From the NCBI RefSeq assembly GCF_000576595.1, contig NZ_AWSA01000030.1:1-56910 (forward strand): a DNA stretch of 56,910 bases, given 5' to 3'. The stretch is from Intrasporangium oryzae NRRL B-24470 (GTDB taxonomy: Bacteria; Actinomycetota; Actinomycetes; Actinomycetales; Dermatophilaceae). The translations under genes and the position numbers were made by a program. The notes under the pieces were generated by a model. The model made no database searches. It was not told where the DNA came from and saw nothing but the letters and a program-made list of their open reading frames with translations. Positions 44,375 through 54,619 of the stretch are shown one piece after another. Each line of letters starts with the position of its first letter. Position 1 is the stretch's first letter.

Positions 44375-45808
44375 TCAGGCGATGAGCGGGGCCCGCACGT
44401 CGGCGGTGGCCGGGGCTCCGAGGGCGAGCTGCCAGGCCTCCGCGAGTCGGCGACCCACCTCGTCCGCCTCGTCGGCCGGGACGCAGAAGGGCACCCGGAC
44501 GAAGCGGGCCATGCCACCCGCGACGCCGAACTGTGCTCCTCTCGCGAGCCGGACCCCGGCCCGCTCGGCGACGTGTGCGAGCTGGTCCCCGCGAGCCACG
44601 GGCAGCTCGCACCACAGGTTGAGGCCACCCGCCGGCACGGAGAAGTGCCAGTCGGGCACGTGCCGGCGAAGGGCGACCACCATCGCATCGCGGCGGGCGC
44701 GGGCCTCCCGACGTCGCTCGTCGAGCAGGGGCGCCCCCTGGGCGAGCAGGTCGGCGAGGACGAGCTGCTCGAGGACGGCCGTGCCGAGATCGAGACTGTG
44801 GCGCGCCTCCAGGACCGGTCCGACCTGGTCGAGCGGGGCGCGGACCCAGCCGACACGGAGGCCTCCCCACCAGGCCTTGGCGGCACTGCCCAGGGTCGTC
44901 GTCCGCTCGGCGACGGCCGCGAAGGGAACCGGTGGCCGCTCGTCGAGGCCGAGCTCGACGAACGTCTCGTCGACGAGCGCCTCCGCCCGGGTCCGCGACA
45001 GCGCGTCGGCCACCTGCAGCCGGGTGCCGAGATCCATGAGCAGGCCGGTGGGGTTCTGGAAGTCGGGGATGAGGTAGGCGAGCCGGGCCCCGCCCTGGCG
45101 GAGCGCCACCTCGAGCGAGTCGGCGTCCCACCCCGAGGGCGTCATCGAGACGGAGACCGGGCGGAAGGCCGAGCGACGAACGCCGACAATGGCATTCGGG
45201 TAGGTCGGGCTCTCGAGAACGACACGGTCCCCGGGCTCGAGACGCGCGCGCAGGACCGACGACAGGCCGGAGTGCGCGCCAGACGTGACGATCACCTGGT
45301 TGGGGTCGGTCGGCAGGCCACGCCCCGCGAACCACGCCGCGAGGGCCTCACGGGCCTCGGGCAGGCCCTGCGGGTTGTAGCCGGAGGTGGCGAGGTGCCG
45401 GGGCAGCTCGTGCAGGGCGCGCTCGTAGGCCGCGGTGATCCCGGGGGCGGCCGGGAGGGCGGCATACGTCAGGTCGATGACATCGGGCGGCACGGCGCTC
45501 GGGATGAGCCCGGCGTCGGACACGGCCACGGCGCCGGCTCGCGAGGGGAGGGCGACGACGCTACCCGACCCGCGCCGCGTCACGATGTAGCCGTCCTCCC
45601 GGAGCGCGTCGAGTGCGGCACCGACGGTTGTGCGGCTGAGTCCGAGCTCGGTGGTGAGGGTCCGCTCGCTCGGCAGGCGGGTGCCGACGAGGACCCGCCC
45701 GTCGCAGACGAGGCGACGGATCCCGTCGGCGAGACTCCGGTAGGCGGGCCGGGGGAGGGGCTCGTCACCGAGGAGGGCGGCCAGGGACCGGGCGGACACG
45801 GTTCGCAT
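44375..45808 (-). CDS. MocR-family (GntR/aminotransferase) regulator, YczR-like
   Basis: A 477-residue chimera: N-terminal GntR winged helix (RPAYRSLADGIRRLVCDGRVLVGTRLPSERTLTTELGLSRTTVGAALDALREDGYIVTRRGSGSVV) and a C-terminal fold-type I aminotransferase domain. The PLP lysine is in TTTLGSAAKAWWGGLRVGWVRAP, with NPQGLPEARE and PDFQNPTG upstream. MocR proteins use the aminotransferase part as a PLP or amino-compound sensor. It is divergent from yczE, the pairing that defines YczR-type regulators. ATG 45808 has an AAGAGT hexamer 6 nt upstream on the minus strand. Confidence 0.88.
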   Translation of the reverse strand: MRTVSARSLAALLGDEPLPRPAYRSLADGIRRLVCDGRVLVGTRLPSERTLTTELGLSRTTVGAALDALREDGYIVTRRGSGSVVALPSRAGAVAVSDAGLIPSAVPPDVIDLTYAALPAAPGITAAYERALHELPRHLATSGYNPQGLPEAREALAAWFAGRGLPTDPNQVIVTSGAHSGLSSVLRARLEPGDRVVLESPTYPNAIVGVRRSAFRPVSVSMTPSGWDADSLEVALRQGGARLAYLIPDFQNPTGLLMDLGTRLQVADALSRTRAEALVDETFVELGLDERPPVPFAAVAERTTTLGSAAKAWWGGLRVGWVRAPLDQVGPVLEARHSLDLGTAVLEQLVLADLLAQGAPLLDERRREARARRDAMVVALRRHVPDWHFSVPAGGLNLWCELPVARGDQLAHVAERAGVRLARGAQFGVAGGMARFVRVPFCVPADEADEVGRRLAEAWQLALGAPATADVRAPLIA

Positions 45809-45828
45809 GAGTCCACTCTTGCACAACT

Positions 45829-45839
45829 GGATATGGATA
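45829..45839. promoter_or_regulatory. Direct repeat GGATA-T-GGATA between MocR and yczE
   Basis: Two GGATA units 6 bp apart in the 61-bp divergent region; MocR regulators often bind direct repeats. Short, so only suggestive. Confidence 0.35.
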
Positions 45840-45869
45840 AGAAGACCACTTGGCCTCACGCTGGAGGAC

Positions 45870-46571
45870 ATGCGCCGCCACGTCCCGCTCCTTGCGATGA
45901 CCACCCGAGAGCAGCTCCGCGCCGGCCGGCTGCCCTTCCGGATCACCCAGCTGCTCGTCGGCCTGACGCTCTACGGCGTCTCGATGGCGATGATGGTCCG
46001 CAGCACACTCGGCCTCGACCCGTGGGACGTCTTCCACGCCGGGGTCGCGAGCCGGCTGCCGCTCACCTTCGGCCAGGTGACCATCGTGACCGGCGTGCTC
46101 GTCCTCCTCCTGTGGTGGCCCCTTCGGCAGTGGCCTGGTCTCGGGACGGTCGCGAACGTCGTCGTCATCGGCCTCGCCGCCGACGCGGGCCTCTCCCTCA
46201 TCAGTCCTCCCGACGCGCTGCCCGCCCGGGTTGCCCTGCTCCTCGGCGGCATCGTGCTCAACGGCATCGCGGGCGGGCTCTACATCGGCAGCCAGCTCGG
46301 CCCCGGGCCGCGCGATGGGCTGATGACCGGGTTCGCGCGCCGCACCCGCCTCAGCATCCGACTCGTCCGCACGGCCATCGAGGTCCTCGTCCTCTCCGTC
46401 GGCTGGCTCCTGGGCGGGCCCGTCGGTCTCGGGACGGTCCTCTACGCCGTCTCGATCGGGCCCCTCGTCCAGTTCTTCCTGCCCCGTCTGACCGTTTCCT
46501 TGGAACTGCCTGAGCGGCAGCCGAAGGCCGCTGCGCCCTCACCGATTCCGTCGCCCTCGACAATTGCCTGA
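45870..46571 (+). CDS. yczE: YczE-like integral membrane protein
   Basis: A 233-residue protein with five or more membrane helices and the family motifs LTLYGVSMAMMVRSTLGLDPWDVFHAGVASRLPLTFGQVTIVTG and GGLYIGSQLGPGPRDGLMTG. Function is unknown; transport of a small molecule sensed by the MocR neighbour is the usual proposal. ATG 45870 has GGAGG only 2 nt away; ATG 45897 is the alternative. Confidence 0.82.
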   Translation: MRRHVPLLAMTTREQLRAGRLPFRITQLLVGLTLYGVSMAMMVRSTLGLDPWDVFHAGVASRLPLTFGQVTIVTGVLVLLLWWPLRQWPGLGTVANVVVIGLAADAGLSLISPPDALPARVALLLGGIVLNGIAGGLYIGSQLGPGPRDGLMTGFARRTRLSIRLVRTAIEVLVLSVGWLLGGPVGLGTVLYAVSIGPLVQFFLPRLTVSLELPERQPKAAAPSPIPSPSTIA

Positions 46572-46591
46572 GCCCCGGCGAGGATCGATGG

Positions 46592-47509
46592 ATGCGACTC
46601 GGACTGCAGGTCTCCCATTTCAGCTGGCCCGACGCGCCGGCCTCCATCGGCCCGACGTTCGGCCGGATCGCCCGTGACGCGGAGGAGGCCGGCATGGCCA
46701 GCCTCTGGGTCATGGACCATTTCTTCCAGATCAGCATGATCGGCCCGCCCGAGCTCGAGATGCTCGAGGGCTACACAGCGCTCGCGTTCGCGGCGGGCCA
46801 GACCTCGCGGATCGAGCTGGGGACGCTGGTCACCGGTGTCACCTACCGTCACCCCGGCATCCTCGCGAAGACGGTGACGACCCTCGACGTCCTCTCGGGC
46901 GGCCGCGCGTGGCTCGGCATCGGCGCGGCCTGGAACGAGGAGGAGCACCGGGGCCTCGGGGTGCCCTACCCGCCGCTCAAGGAGCGCTTCGAGCGCCTCG
47001 AGGAGGCGCTGCAGATCTCCCTCCAGATGTGGTCGGGCGACGAGAGCCCGTATGCCGGTCGGCACTACACGCTCGAGCGCCCGCTCAACAGCCCTCCCGC
47101 CGTTCGCCGGCCCCACCCGCCGATCCTCATCGGCGGCATGGGGGCGAAGAAGACCATGCGGCTCGTCGCGCAGTATGCCGACGCCTCGAACTTCTTCGAC
47201 GTCGGGCCGCAGGGGCTGCGAGCCGCCTGCGATGGCCTGCGAAGCCACTGCGACGCCGTGGGCCGCGACTACGGCGCCATCACCAAGACGGTCCTGACCC
47301 GGATGAGCCTCTCCGAGTCCGGGGGCACGGACCCGTCCGGCGCCCCGACGGTCTCGGTTGCAGCCGCCGTCGACCACCTCGGACGCCTCGCCGAGGCGGG
47401 CATGGACGACGCGATCCTCGGGATGGCCAACCAGACCGACCCAGCCGCGTACCCGCTCGTCGCCGAGGTCGTGCGCCAGGTCGAGGGGATCACGTCCGCG
47501 GATCGCTGA
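46592..47509 (+). CDS. LLM-class F420-dependent oxidoreductase
   Basis: A 305-residue TIM-barrel oxidoreductase of the luciferase-like family: MRLGLQVSHFSWP, DAEEAGMASLWVMDHFFQ, RIELGTLVTGVTYRHPGILAKTVTTLDVLSGGRAWLGIGAAWNEEEH, PPILIGGMGAKKTMRLVAQYADASNF. This pattern is typical of F420 rather than FMN users in actinobacteria. The substrate cannot be inferred. It overlaps the convergent 2H gene by 20 bp. Confidence 0.87.
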   Translation: MRLGLQVSHFSWPDAPASIGPTFGRIARDAEEAGMASLWVMDHFFQISMIGPPELEMLEGYTALAFAAGQTSRIELGTLVTGVTYRHPGILAKTVTTLDVLSGGRAWLGIGAAWNEEEHRGLGVPYPPLKERFERLEEALQISLQMWSGDESPYAGRHYTLERPLNSPPAVRRPHPPILIGGMGAKKTMRLVAQYADASNFFDVGPQGLRAACDGLRSHCDAVGRDYGAITKTVLTRMSLSESGGTDPSGAPTVSVAAAVDHLGRLAEAGMDDAILGMANQTDPAAYPLVAEVVRQVEGITSADR

Positions 47510-48125
47510 CCGGCACCGACACGGCCCGAGCAGCCGGCGTGACGACGTCACGCCGGCTCGGGCCGACCATCCCGTCCTGAGGCCCGAGCGGCCAGGACGC
47601 CAGGACTCGGCAGCCGCCCTGCTCGTACCACGCCAGGTCGAGGCGCTCGGCACGACACCGGGCCGGGACGAGCTCGCCGAGCAGCCGGCGCGTCGATGCC
47701 TCGGAGACGCTGTCGGAGACGCTGTCTGAGACGGCGTCGAGCGTGAGGTGCGGTCGGACGTCGGGGAACTGGCCGGCATACGGCGGACACTGCGGGAAGG
47801 CGCGGGCCAGGCGGGCGGTGAGCCGGCGGAAGGGCTCCTCCGGCTCGGGCACGAGGTGGATGATCCCATTGGGGAAGGTCGCGACCCGGGCGAGGACGAA
47901 CTCGAACGGCTCGGTCTCCCGGAGGATCTCGAGGATCGAGTCCCTCTCTGGGCCGCCGATGGCCTCGGGTGGGAGGAAGGGCCCGAGCGCGGTCACGTGC
48001 GCGTGGACGTAGTCGGGGTCGGCCGACACGTAGTCGGCGTCGTAGTGCGCGGTGCGCGCCCGGACGAACGTCTCGAGCTGCGGCACCGGCACCTGGAGGA
48101 CGGTGTGGCCGGGGTGGGTGGCCAC
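47490..48125 (-). CDS. 2H phosphoesterase (2'-5' RNA ligase family)
   Basis: A 211-residue protein with the two catalytic His-x-Thr motifs of the 2H superfamily: VHAHVTALGPF near residue 43 and RPHLTLDAV near 125. Members cleave or ligate 2',5' or cyclic phosphodiesters on small RNAs or nucleotides. A 12-bp tandem repeat inserts SDSVSDSVS right after the second motif. The C-terminal 25 residues are read through a terminator-like palindrome (47522-47564). Three bases separate it from the TetR stop upstream. Confidence 0.8.
   Translation of the reverse strand: MATHPGHTVLQVPVPQLETFVRARTAHYDADYVSADPDYVHAHVTALGPFLPPEAIGGPERDSILEILRETEPFEFVLARVATFPNGIIHLVPEPEEPFRRLTARLARAFPQCPPYAGQFPDVRPHLTLDAVSDSVSDSVSEASTRRLLGELVPARCRAERLDLAWYEQGGCRVLASWPLGPQDGMVGPSRRDVVTPAARAVSVPVSDPRT
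47522..47564. terminator. Two-stage hairpin inside the 3' end of the 2H gene
   Basis: The inner stem GCCGGCGTGA/TCACGCCGGC and outer stem CGGCCCGAG/CTCGGGCCG are offset by a bulge. It lies 12 bp after the LLM gene stop, so it most likely terminates that gene while lying within the 2H coding end. Confidence 0.65.
47700..47738. repeat. 12-bp tandem repeat in the 2H gene
   Basis: ggagacgctgtc, ggagacgctgtc and tgagacggcgtc follow each other; they encode repeated SDSV-type tetrapeptides right after the second catalytic motif. Confidence 0.8.
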
Positions 48126-48128
48126 GGG

Positions 48129-48836
48129 TCAGGCGTCGGGCGGCGGAGCTGCGGTGTCCGTCGCAAGCCGGGCCGTTCGACGGGGCTCCGCTGCGCCGAC
48201 GAGACGCAGGGCGAGGGCCGCGTTGGTCGCCCCGATCTGCGCCGGGGTGCGCTTGATGGTGGGGGAGTACCACCGGGCGACGTCGACGACGATCGACAGG
48301 AGCGCGAGGGCCGTGTCGCCGACGTCGTCGATCGCGAACTCGCCGGAGGCCACGCCCCGCTCGAGGACGTCGCGGACGAGCGCGTCCATCTCCTTGCGCA
48401 GCGCGAGCACCTCGGCGTGGTGCTCGGGCGTCAGGTGGTGGTGCTCGTACTGGACGACCCGGGCCACCTGGTACTGCTCGACGTGCCACTCCGAGAAGCG
48501 AGCCATGAGGCTGGCGAGCTGGCCCGGCGGGGCGGGCGACGCCGCGATCGCGGCACGCAGCTGGCGTAGGGCCGACTCGTGCCCGGTCCGGCTGAGGTTG
48601 AAGAGCAGCTCCTCCTTGGACCCGAAGTGGACGTAGACGCCGGCCGGGCTGAGGCCCGCGCCCGACGCGATGTCACGCGTCGTGGTCGCGTGGAAGCCCT
48701 TGTCGGCGAAGGCGTGGGCCGCGGCCTGCATGAGCCGCTCGACGGTCGTCGCCTCGGGGTCGCTGAGCAGTCCTGTGCCGGCCCGGAGGTCCGCCTCGAG
48801 GGCCGACGAGGCGGGGGTCGGTGTTGTCTGCGGCAC
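48129..48836 (-). CDS. TetR-family regulator
   Basis: A 235-residue repressor. HTH: TTVERLMQAAAHAFADKGFHATTTRDIASGAGLSPAGVYVHFGSKEELLFNLS; the C-terminal ligand domain is helical. GTG 48836 (VPQTTPTP) is chosen because longer in-frame starts would run into the operator at 48863-48882. It is divergent from an acyl-CoA dehydrogenase, so an acyl-CoA effector, as in KstR/FadR-type regulators, is likely. The 2H gene follows 3 bp after its stop and is probably co-transcribed. Confidence 0.87.
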   Translation of the reverse strand: MPQTTPTPASSALEADLRAGTGLLSDPEATTVERLMQAAAHAFADKGFHATTTRDIASGAGLSPAGVYVHFGSKEELLFNLSRTGHESALRQLRAAIAASPAPPGQLASLMARFSEWHVEQYQVARVVQYEHHHLTPEHHAEVLALRKEMDALVRDVLERGVASGEFAIDDVGDTALALLSIVVDVARWYSPTIKRTPAQIGATNAALALRLVGAAEPRRTARLATDTAAPPPDA

Positions 48837-48862
48837 ATTGACAGCATGCCGCAGCGGCGTAA

Positions 48863-48882
48863 GACTAAGCAAGCGCTTAGTC
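48863..48882. promoter_or_regulatory. TetR operator: GACTAAGC-AAGC-GCTTAGTC
   Basis: A perfect 8-4-8 inverted repeat in the 67-bp divergent region between TetR and the acyl-CoA dehydrogenase. AAGCAAGCGCTT resembles operators of TetR regulators of lipid and sterol breakdown in actinobacteria. It ends 11 bp before the GGAGG of the dehydrogenase gene. Confidence 0.75.
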
Positions 48883-48903
48883 ACTGTGTCTTGGAGGTCA
48901 GCC

Positions 48904-50049
48904 ATGCCCCGCAACATCTACGAAGAGGACCACGAGGCGATGCGCGCCTCAGCGCGGGAGTTCGTGCACCGCACGCTCGCCCCGCGCGCCGAGGAGATGA
49001 TCGCGTCCAAGTCGATCCCGCGGGACATCTGGAGGGAAGCCGGCAAGCAGGGCTTCTTCGGCTTCGACATCCCCGAGGAGTTCGGCGGCGCGGGCGTCGA
49101 CGACTACCGCTTCAACGCCGTCATCGCGGAGGAGATGTCGCGCTTCAACGCCGCGACGAGCTCGTGCTTCGGCATCCACTCCGACGTCTGCCCGCCCTAC
49201 ATCGTCGACCTCGGCACCGAGGAGCAGAAGCAGCGCTGGCTGCCCGGCATGGCGAGCGGCGACCTCATCTGCGCGATCGCGATGACCGAGCCCTCCGGCG
49301 GCTCCGACCTCGCAGCGCTCAAGACGACCGCCGTCCGCGACGGCGACGGCTGGGTCCTCAACGGCTCAAAGACCTTCATCACCAACGGCTACCAGGCAGA
49401 CCTCGTCATCGTCGCCGCGCGGACCGACGCGTCCAAGGGGGCCAAGGGCATCACGCTCTTCATGGTCGAGCGCGGCATGGAGGGCTTCAACAACGGCCGC
49501 AAGCTCGACAAGGTCGGCATGGACGAGTCCGACACGGCCGAGCTGTTCTTCGAGAACGTCCGGGTCCCCGACGAGAACCGCCTCGGCGAGGAGGGGATGG
49601 GGTTCATCGCCATGATGCAGCGCCTCCCGCAGGAGCGCGTCGGCGCGGCCGTCTCCAACGTCGCCCACGCGAAGGCGATCCTCGAGGAGACGATCCAGTA
49701 CGCCAAGGACCGCAAGGCCTTCGGCCAGTCGATCGGCGCCTTCCAGCACAACAAGTTCCTCATGGCCGAGCTCGTCACGAAGATCGAGGTCGCCGAGGCC
49801 TACGTCGACGACTGCGTCATCGCGCACGCCGCCGGCACGCTCTCGGCCGTCGACGCGGCGAAGGCCAAGTGGTGGAGCTCTGAGATCCAGAACGACGTCC
49901 TCGACCACTGCGTCCAGCTCCACGGCGGCTACGGCTTCATGAACGAGTACCGCGTCGCCCGTGCCTGGCGCGACGCCCGGGTCACGAAGATCTGGGCCGG
50001 CTCCAACGAGATCATGAAGGAGCTTATCGGCCGGGACCTCGGCTTCTGA
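48904..50049 (+). CDS. Acyl-CoA dehydrogenase (long-chain type)
   Basis: A 381-residue FAD flavoprotein for the first oxidation of beta-oxidation. Motifs: IPEEFGGAGVDDYRFNAVIAEEMSR, AIAMTEPSGGSDLAALKTTA, WVLNGSKTFITNG, DRKAFGQSIGAFQHNKF, LHGGYGFMNEY and IWAGSNEIMKELIGRDLGF. The usual C-terminal catalytic Glu position reads WAGS, but RLPQERVG in the middle matches the alternative base position of the LCAD/isovaleryl-CoA branch. Clean GGAGG ribosome site. It overlaps the SDR gene by one base. Confidence 0.93.
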   Translation: MPRNIYEEDHEAMRASAREFVHRTLAPRAEEMIASKSIPRDIWREAGKQGFFGFDIPEEFGGAGVDDYRFNAVIAEEMSRFNAATSSCFGIHSDVCPPYIVDLGTEEQKQRWLPGMASGDLICAIAMTEPSGGSDLAALKTTAVRDGDGWVLNGSKTFITNGYQADLVIVAARTDASKGAKGITLFMVERGMEGFNNGRKLDKVGMDESDTAELFFENVRVPDENRLGEEGMGFIAMMQRLPQERVGAAVSNVAHAKAILEETIQYAKDRKAFGQSIGAFQHNKFLMAELVTKIEVAEAYVDDCVIAHAAGTLSAVDAAKAKWWSSEIQNDVLDHCVQLHGGYGFMNEYRVARAWRDARVTKIWAGSNEIMKELIGRDLGF

Positions 50050-50807
50050 TGGGGGCTCACGAGGGAGCGGTCGCGATCGTCACGGGCGCGAGCCGCGGGA
50101 TCGGCCTCGGCATCGCCGAGCGCCTCGTCGCCGAGGGCGCCAAGGTCGTCATCACGGCCCGTCGGTCCGAAGCCCTGGCGGAGGCCGTGGAGCAGCTCGG
50201 CGGCCCGGGCAACGCCATCGGCATCTCGGGCAACGCGGCCGACGAGGCCCACCAGGAGGAGGTCATCGCTGCGGCGCGTGACACCTTCGGCGGGCTGCAC
50301 CTGCTCGTCAACAACACCGGCATCAACCCCGTCTACGGCCCGATGCTCGACACCGACGGCGACGTGGCCCGCAAGATCCTCGACGTCAACGTCGTGGCGG
50401 CGTTCTCCTGGATCAAGAAGGCGGTTGCCGCAGGCCTCGGCGACGACGCCCACCCCGGCGCCGTCGTCAACCTCGCCTCGGTGGCCGGCCTGGGCGCCTC
50501 GGGGATGATCGGCTGGTACGGCGTGTCCAAGGCGGCCCTCATCCACCTGACGACCGAGCTCGGCCACCAGCTCGGACCCGACGTGCGCGTCAACGCCGTC
50601 GCCCCGGCGGTCGTCAAGACGAAGTTCGCCGAAGCGCTCTACGTCGGCCGCGAGGAACAGGTCGCCGCGGCCTACCCCATGAAGCGGCTCGGCACCCCCG
50701 AGGACATCGCCGGAGCGGTGAGCTTCCTGCTCAGCTCCGACGCCTCGTGGATCACCGGCCAGACGCTGACGATCGACGGTGGGGTCACGCTCGGGGGCGC
50801 CCTCTGA
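50049..50807 (+). CDS. Short-chain dehydrogenase/reductase
   Basis: A 252-residue Rossmann oxidoreductase: VTGASRGIGLGIAERL (cofactor loop), ITARRSEAL (Arg suggests NADP), VNNTGINPVYGP, NLASVAGLGASGMIGWYGVSKAALIHL (Ser-Tyr-Lys triad), and RVNAVAPAVVKTKF and ITGQTLTIDGG. Coupled to the acyl-CoA dehydrogenase (TGATG), it may act as a hydroxyacyl or alcohol dehydrogenase in the same route. Confidence 0.92.
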   Translation: MGAHEGAVAIVTGASRGIGLGIAERLVAEGAKVVITARRSEALAEAVEQLGGPGNAIGISGNAADEAHQEEVIAAARDTFGGLHLLVNNTGINPVYGPMLDTDGDVARKILDVNVVAAFSWIKKAVAAGLGDDAHPGAVVNLASVAGLGASGMIGWYGVSKAALIHLTTELGHQLGPDVRVNAVAPAVVKTKFAEALYVGREEQVAAAYPMKRLGTPEDIAGAVSFLLSSDASWITGQTLTIDGGVTLGGAL

Positions 50808-50823
50808 GCTGTGGCCGAGGCGC

Positions 50824-50839
50824 CGGCCCAGCGGCATAC
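50824..50839 (+). repeat. Dispersed 16-mer CGGCCCAGCGGCATAC, copy 4
   Basis: An exact copy 16 bp after the SDR stop. Confidence 0.9.
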
Positions 50840-50880
50840 CCCTGACCACGGCCGCCTCCCGGCGGCTCAGCTCCCTGCCA

Positions 50881-50950
50881 ACCGAACGCAGCGTTCGTCG
50901 TCGAACTCACTGCTCTAGCGCTGAGTTCGACGACGAACGCTGCGTTCGGT
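50881..50950. terminator. 29-bp perfect inverted repeat between convergent genes
   Basis: Bases 50881-50909 are matched exactly in reverse by 50922-50950, with a 12-nt loop that itself contains GCT-CT-AGC. Each arm holds its own palindrome CGAACGC-A-GCGTTCG. It lies between the SDR (+) and baeRF-like (-) ends. It would terminate transcription both ways, but the stem is about twice the length of others here. Confidence 0.8.
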
Positions 50951-51005
50951 CGGGGGTCGGGGGGGTGGTGGGACGGTTCCGGAGCCCTCTCGGTAGCGGA
51001 CCCTT

Positions 51006-52139
51006 TCAGTAGCGGAGGAGGACGGCCGCGGGTCCGTCGGGGCCCGACGGGACCCCGAAGGGGACCACCCGCCCGCGGTGGCGGACCGTCTCGGCGAGGG
51101 CGGCATCGAGGGCATCTCCGGAATCGGTCGCGGCCTCCGGGTCGAGGAAGAGCGTGTCGACGCGGCCCTCCCGCGCCGCCGTGAGGATCAGGCCCGGGTC
51201 GCTCAGGGTGCGGCCGGTGCCGGCGACCTCGCGGTACCGGTCCCGCAGGTGCTCCTCGCGCTCGGCGAAGTGGTCGGCGAGGAGGGCCCAGGCGGCGTCG
51301 TGCAGCTCCTGCGGTGTCCGGTGCTCGGGGTTGCCCTCGATGGCTTGGTCCCAGACGGCTGGGTAGCGGCTCGCCGCCCGGTAGACCGGCAGGTAGTAGC
51401 CGACGCAGGCGAGCACGAGCGGCTCCGAACGACCACCGAGCCGGTCGACGAGCGGGTCGTCCACCGCCCGGAACCAGCGCGCGAGGGCAGCCTTGTCGTA
51501 GTCGGCCTCGTTGCCCTGCCCGTGGAACTGCGCCTCACCGCGGCCGTTCTGCCGTCCGACCGAGTGCGACTGCCCGTGGCGTTCCATCTCCTCCTGCGGG
51601 ATGGCGGCCTCCATCGAGGCGGGGATCGCGCCGAGATCGAGCTCGTCCATGCCGTCCCGGGTCCCGTGGAAGAGCCGGACCCCGTTCTGGGCGAGGGCGA
51701 GGACGAAGAAGGCGCCGTCCGGCGCGAGCAGCGGCAGCAGGGGGCGCAGCCGGAACGCAGCCCCGACGGCCACGCGGTCGTCGATGGCGACCGGGAGGCG
51801 GAAGCCGGCGCTGAACCCCGGTGCCGCGAAGAGGGCCAGCCCCGGCCCCTGGTGCTGCCAGAACGACGGGTCGTTCTCGAGCACCCGGATCGGGCCGAGG
51901 AGGTCGCCGATGGCCCGGTCCTCGAGGCCCGCGTCCTCGAGCCTCTGGACGACGTCGCGCAACAGGGTCCGCAGCCGTGCCGGTCCCTGCCTCGTGTCGG
52001 GTCCGAAGACGCTCGTCGGCAGGTAGACGGAGACGCAGGGACCCTCGACCTCGCTCAGCCTCAGCAGGTCGCCCTCGGTCAGCAGGCCGACGTCGACCTC
52101 GCGCGGCGTGCCAGAGGCCTCCGGCAGGTGCATGTTCAT
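51006..52139 (-). CDS. baeRF family (bacterial archaeo-eukaryotic release-factor-like) protein
   Basis: A 377-residue protein with VSVYLPTSVFGPDTRQGPARLRTLLRDVVQRL near residue 37, FFVLALAQNGVRLFHGTRDGMDELDLGAIP near 145, and a C-terminal half with LVLACVGYYLPVYRAASRYPAV and HEDR-poor eRF1/Pelota-like alpha/beta repeats. The pattern fits the eRF1-like family predicted to act on stalled or stressed ribosomes. The central segment (GQSHSVGRQNGRGEAQFHGQG) is His/Gly/Gln-rich, where eRF1 carries its peptidyl-release loop. ATG 52139 follows GGAGAGGAG. Confidence 0.78.
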   Translation of the reverse strand: MNMHLPEASGTPREVDVGLLTEGDLLRLSEVEGPCVSVYLPTSVFGPDTRQGPARLRTLLRDVVQRLEDAGLEDRAIGDLLGPIRVLENDPSFWQHQGPGLALFAAPGFSAGFRLPVAIDDRVAVGAAFRLRPLLPLLAPDGAFFVLALAQNGVRLFHGTRDGMDELDLGAIPASMEAAIPQEEMERHGQSHSVGRQNGRGEAQFHGQGNEADYDKAALARWFRAVDDPLVDRLGGRSEPLVLACVGYYLPVYRAASRYPAVWDQAIEGNPEHRTPQELHDAAWALLADHFAEREEHLRDRYREVAGTGRTLSDPGLILTAAREGRVDTLFLDPEAATDSGDALDAALAETVRHRGRVVPFGVPSGPDGPAAVLLRY

Positions 52140-52450
52140 CTCGGGCTCCTCTCCGCGGGCACGACGGACGTGCCCCACGCCTCCCATGGCAGCACGGCCC
52201 CGACCGTCGGGGCAGGGCCCTAGGTCCCGGCCACGCGCGGACGGGCCCGACGCGCCGCGACGGCCCAGCGGCATACGTCCCGTCGCCGCGGCGCACTCCC
52301 GTGTGTCATGGCACGGCTTGCGCGCGCCCGGGTCGGGCAGGCAAGAATGGCGACACTGCGGTCGGCGTGGTCCGCGCGTCGCCGCGCGACCCGCGCGGCG
52401 CCGCGGCCGTGTGCTGGTGCCCGGTCGTGCATGTCGACGGAAGAAGGCTC
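52140..52450. other. 311-bp divergent gap between the baeRF-like gene and glgX
   Basis: It holds the baeRF ribosome site, a GC hairpin near 52190-52207, the fifth 16-mer (52261-52276), and a possible promoter for glgX (TTGCGC near 52318, AAGAAT near 52344). No convincing gene. Confidence 0.5.
52261..52276 (+). repeat. Dispersed 16-mer CGGCCCAGCGGCATAC, copy 5
   Basis: An exact copy in the baeRF-glgX gap. Confidence 0.9.

Positions 52451-54615
<2,165 letters not shown>

Positions 54616-54619
<4 letters not shown>

Noticed and set aside
45807-45869. Upstream start of yczE at 45807
   Set aside because: It would overlap the divergent MocR start and its promoter, and the added residues (MSPLLHNWIWIRR) do not look like the family N-terminus.
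43211-46513. An 1100-codon open frame on the plus strand across the CorA-like and MocR genes
   Set aside because: It is antisense to two well-supported genes and is Arg/Gly/Asp-rich with no domain; long shadow frames are expected at this GC content.
50881-50950. The palindrome CGAACGCAGCGTTCG as a LexA/SOS box
   Set aside because: The half-sites GAAC and GTTC are 5 bp apart, not the 4 bp of the actinobacterial SOS box, and it lies between convergent gene ends.
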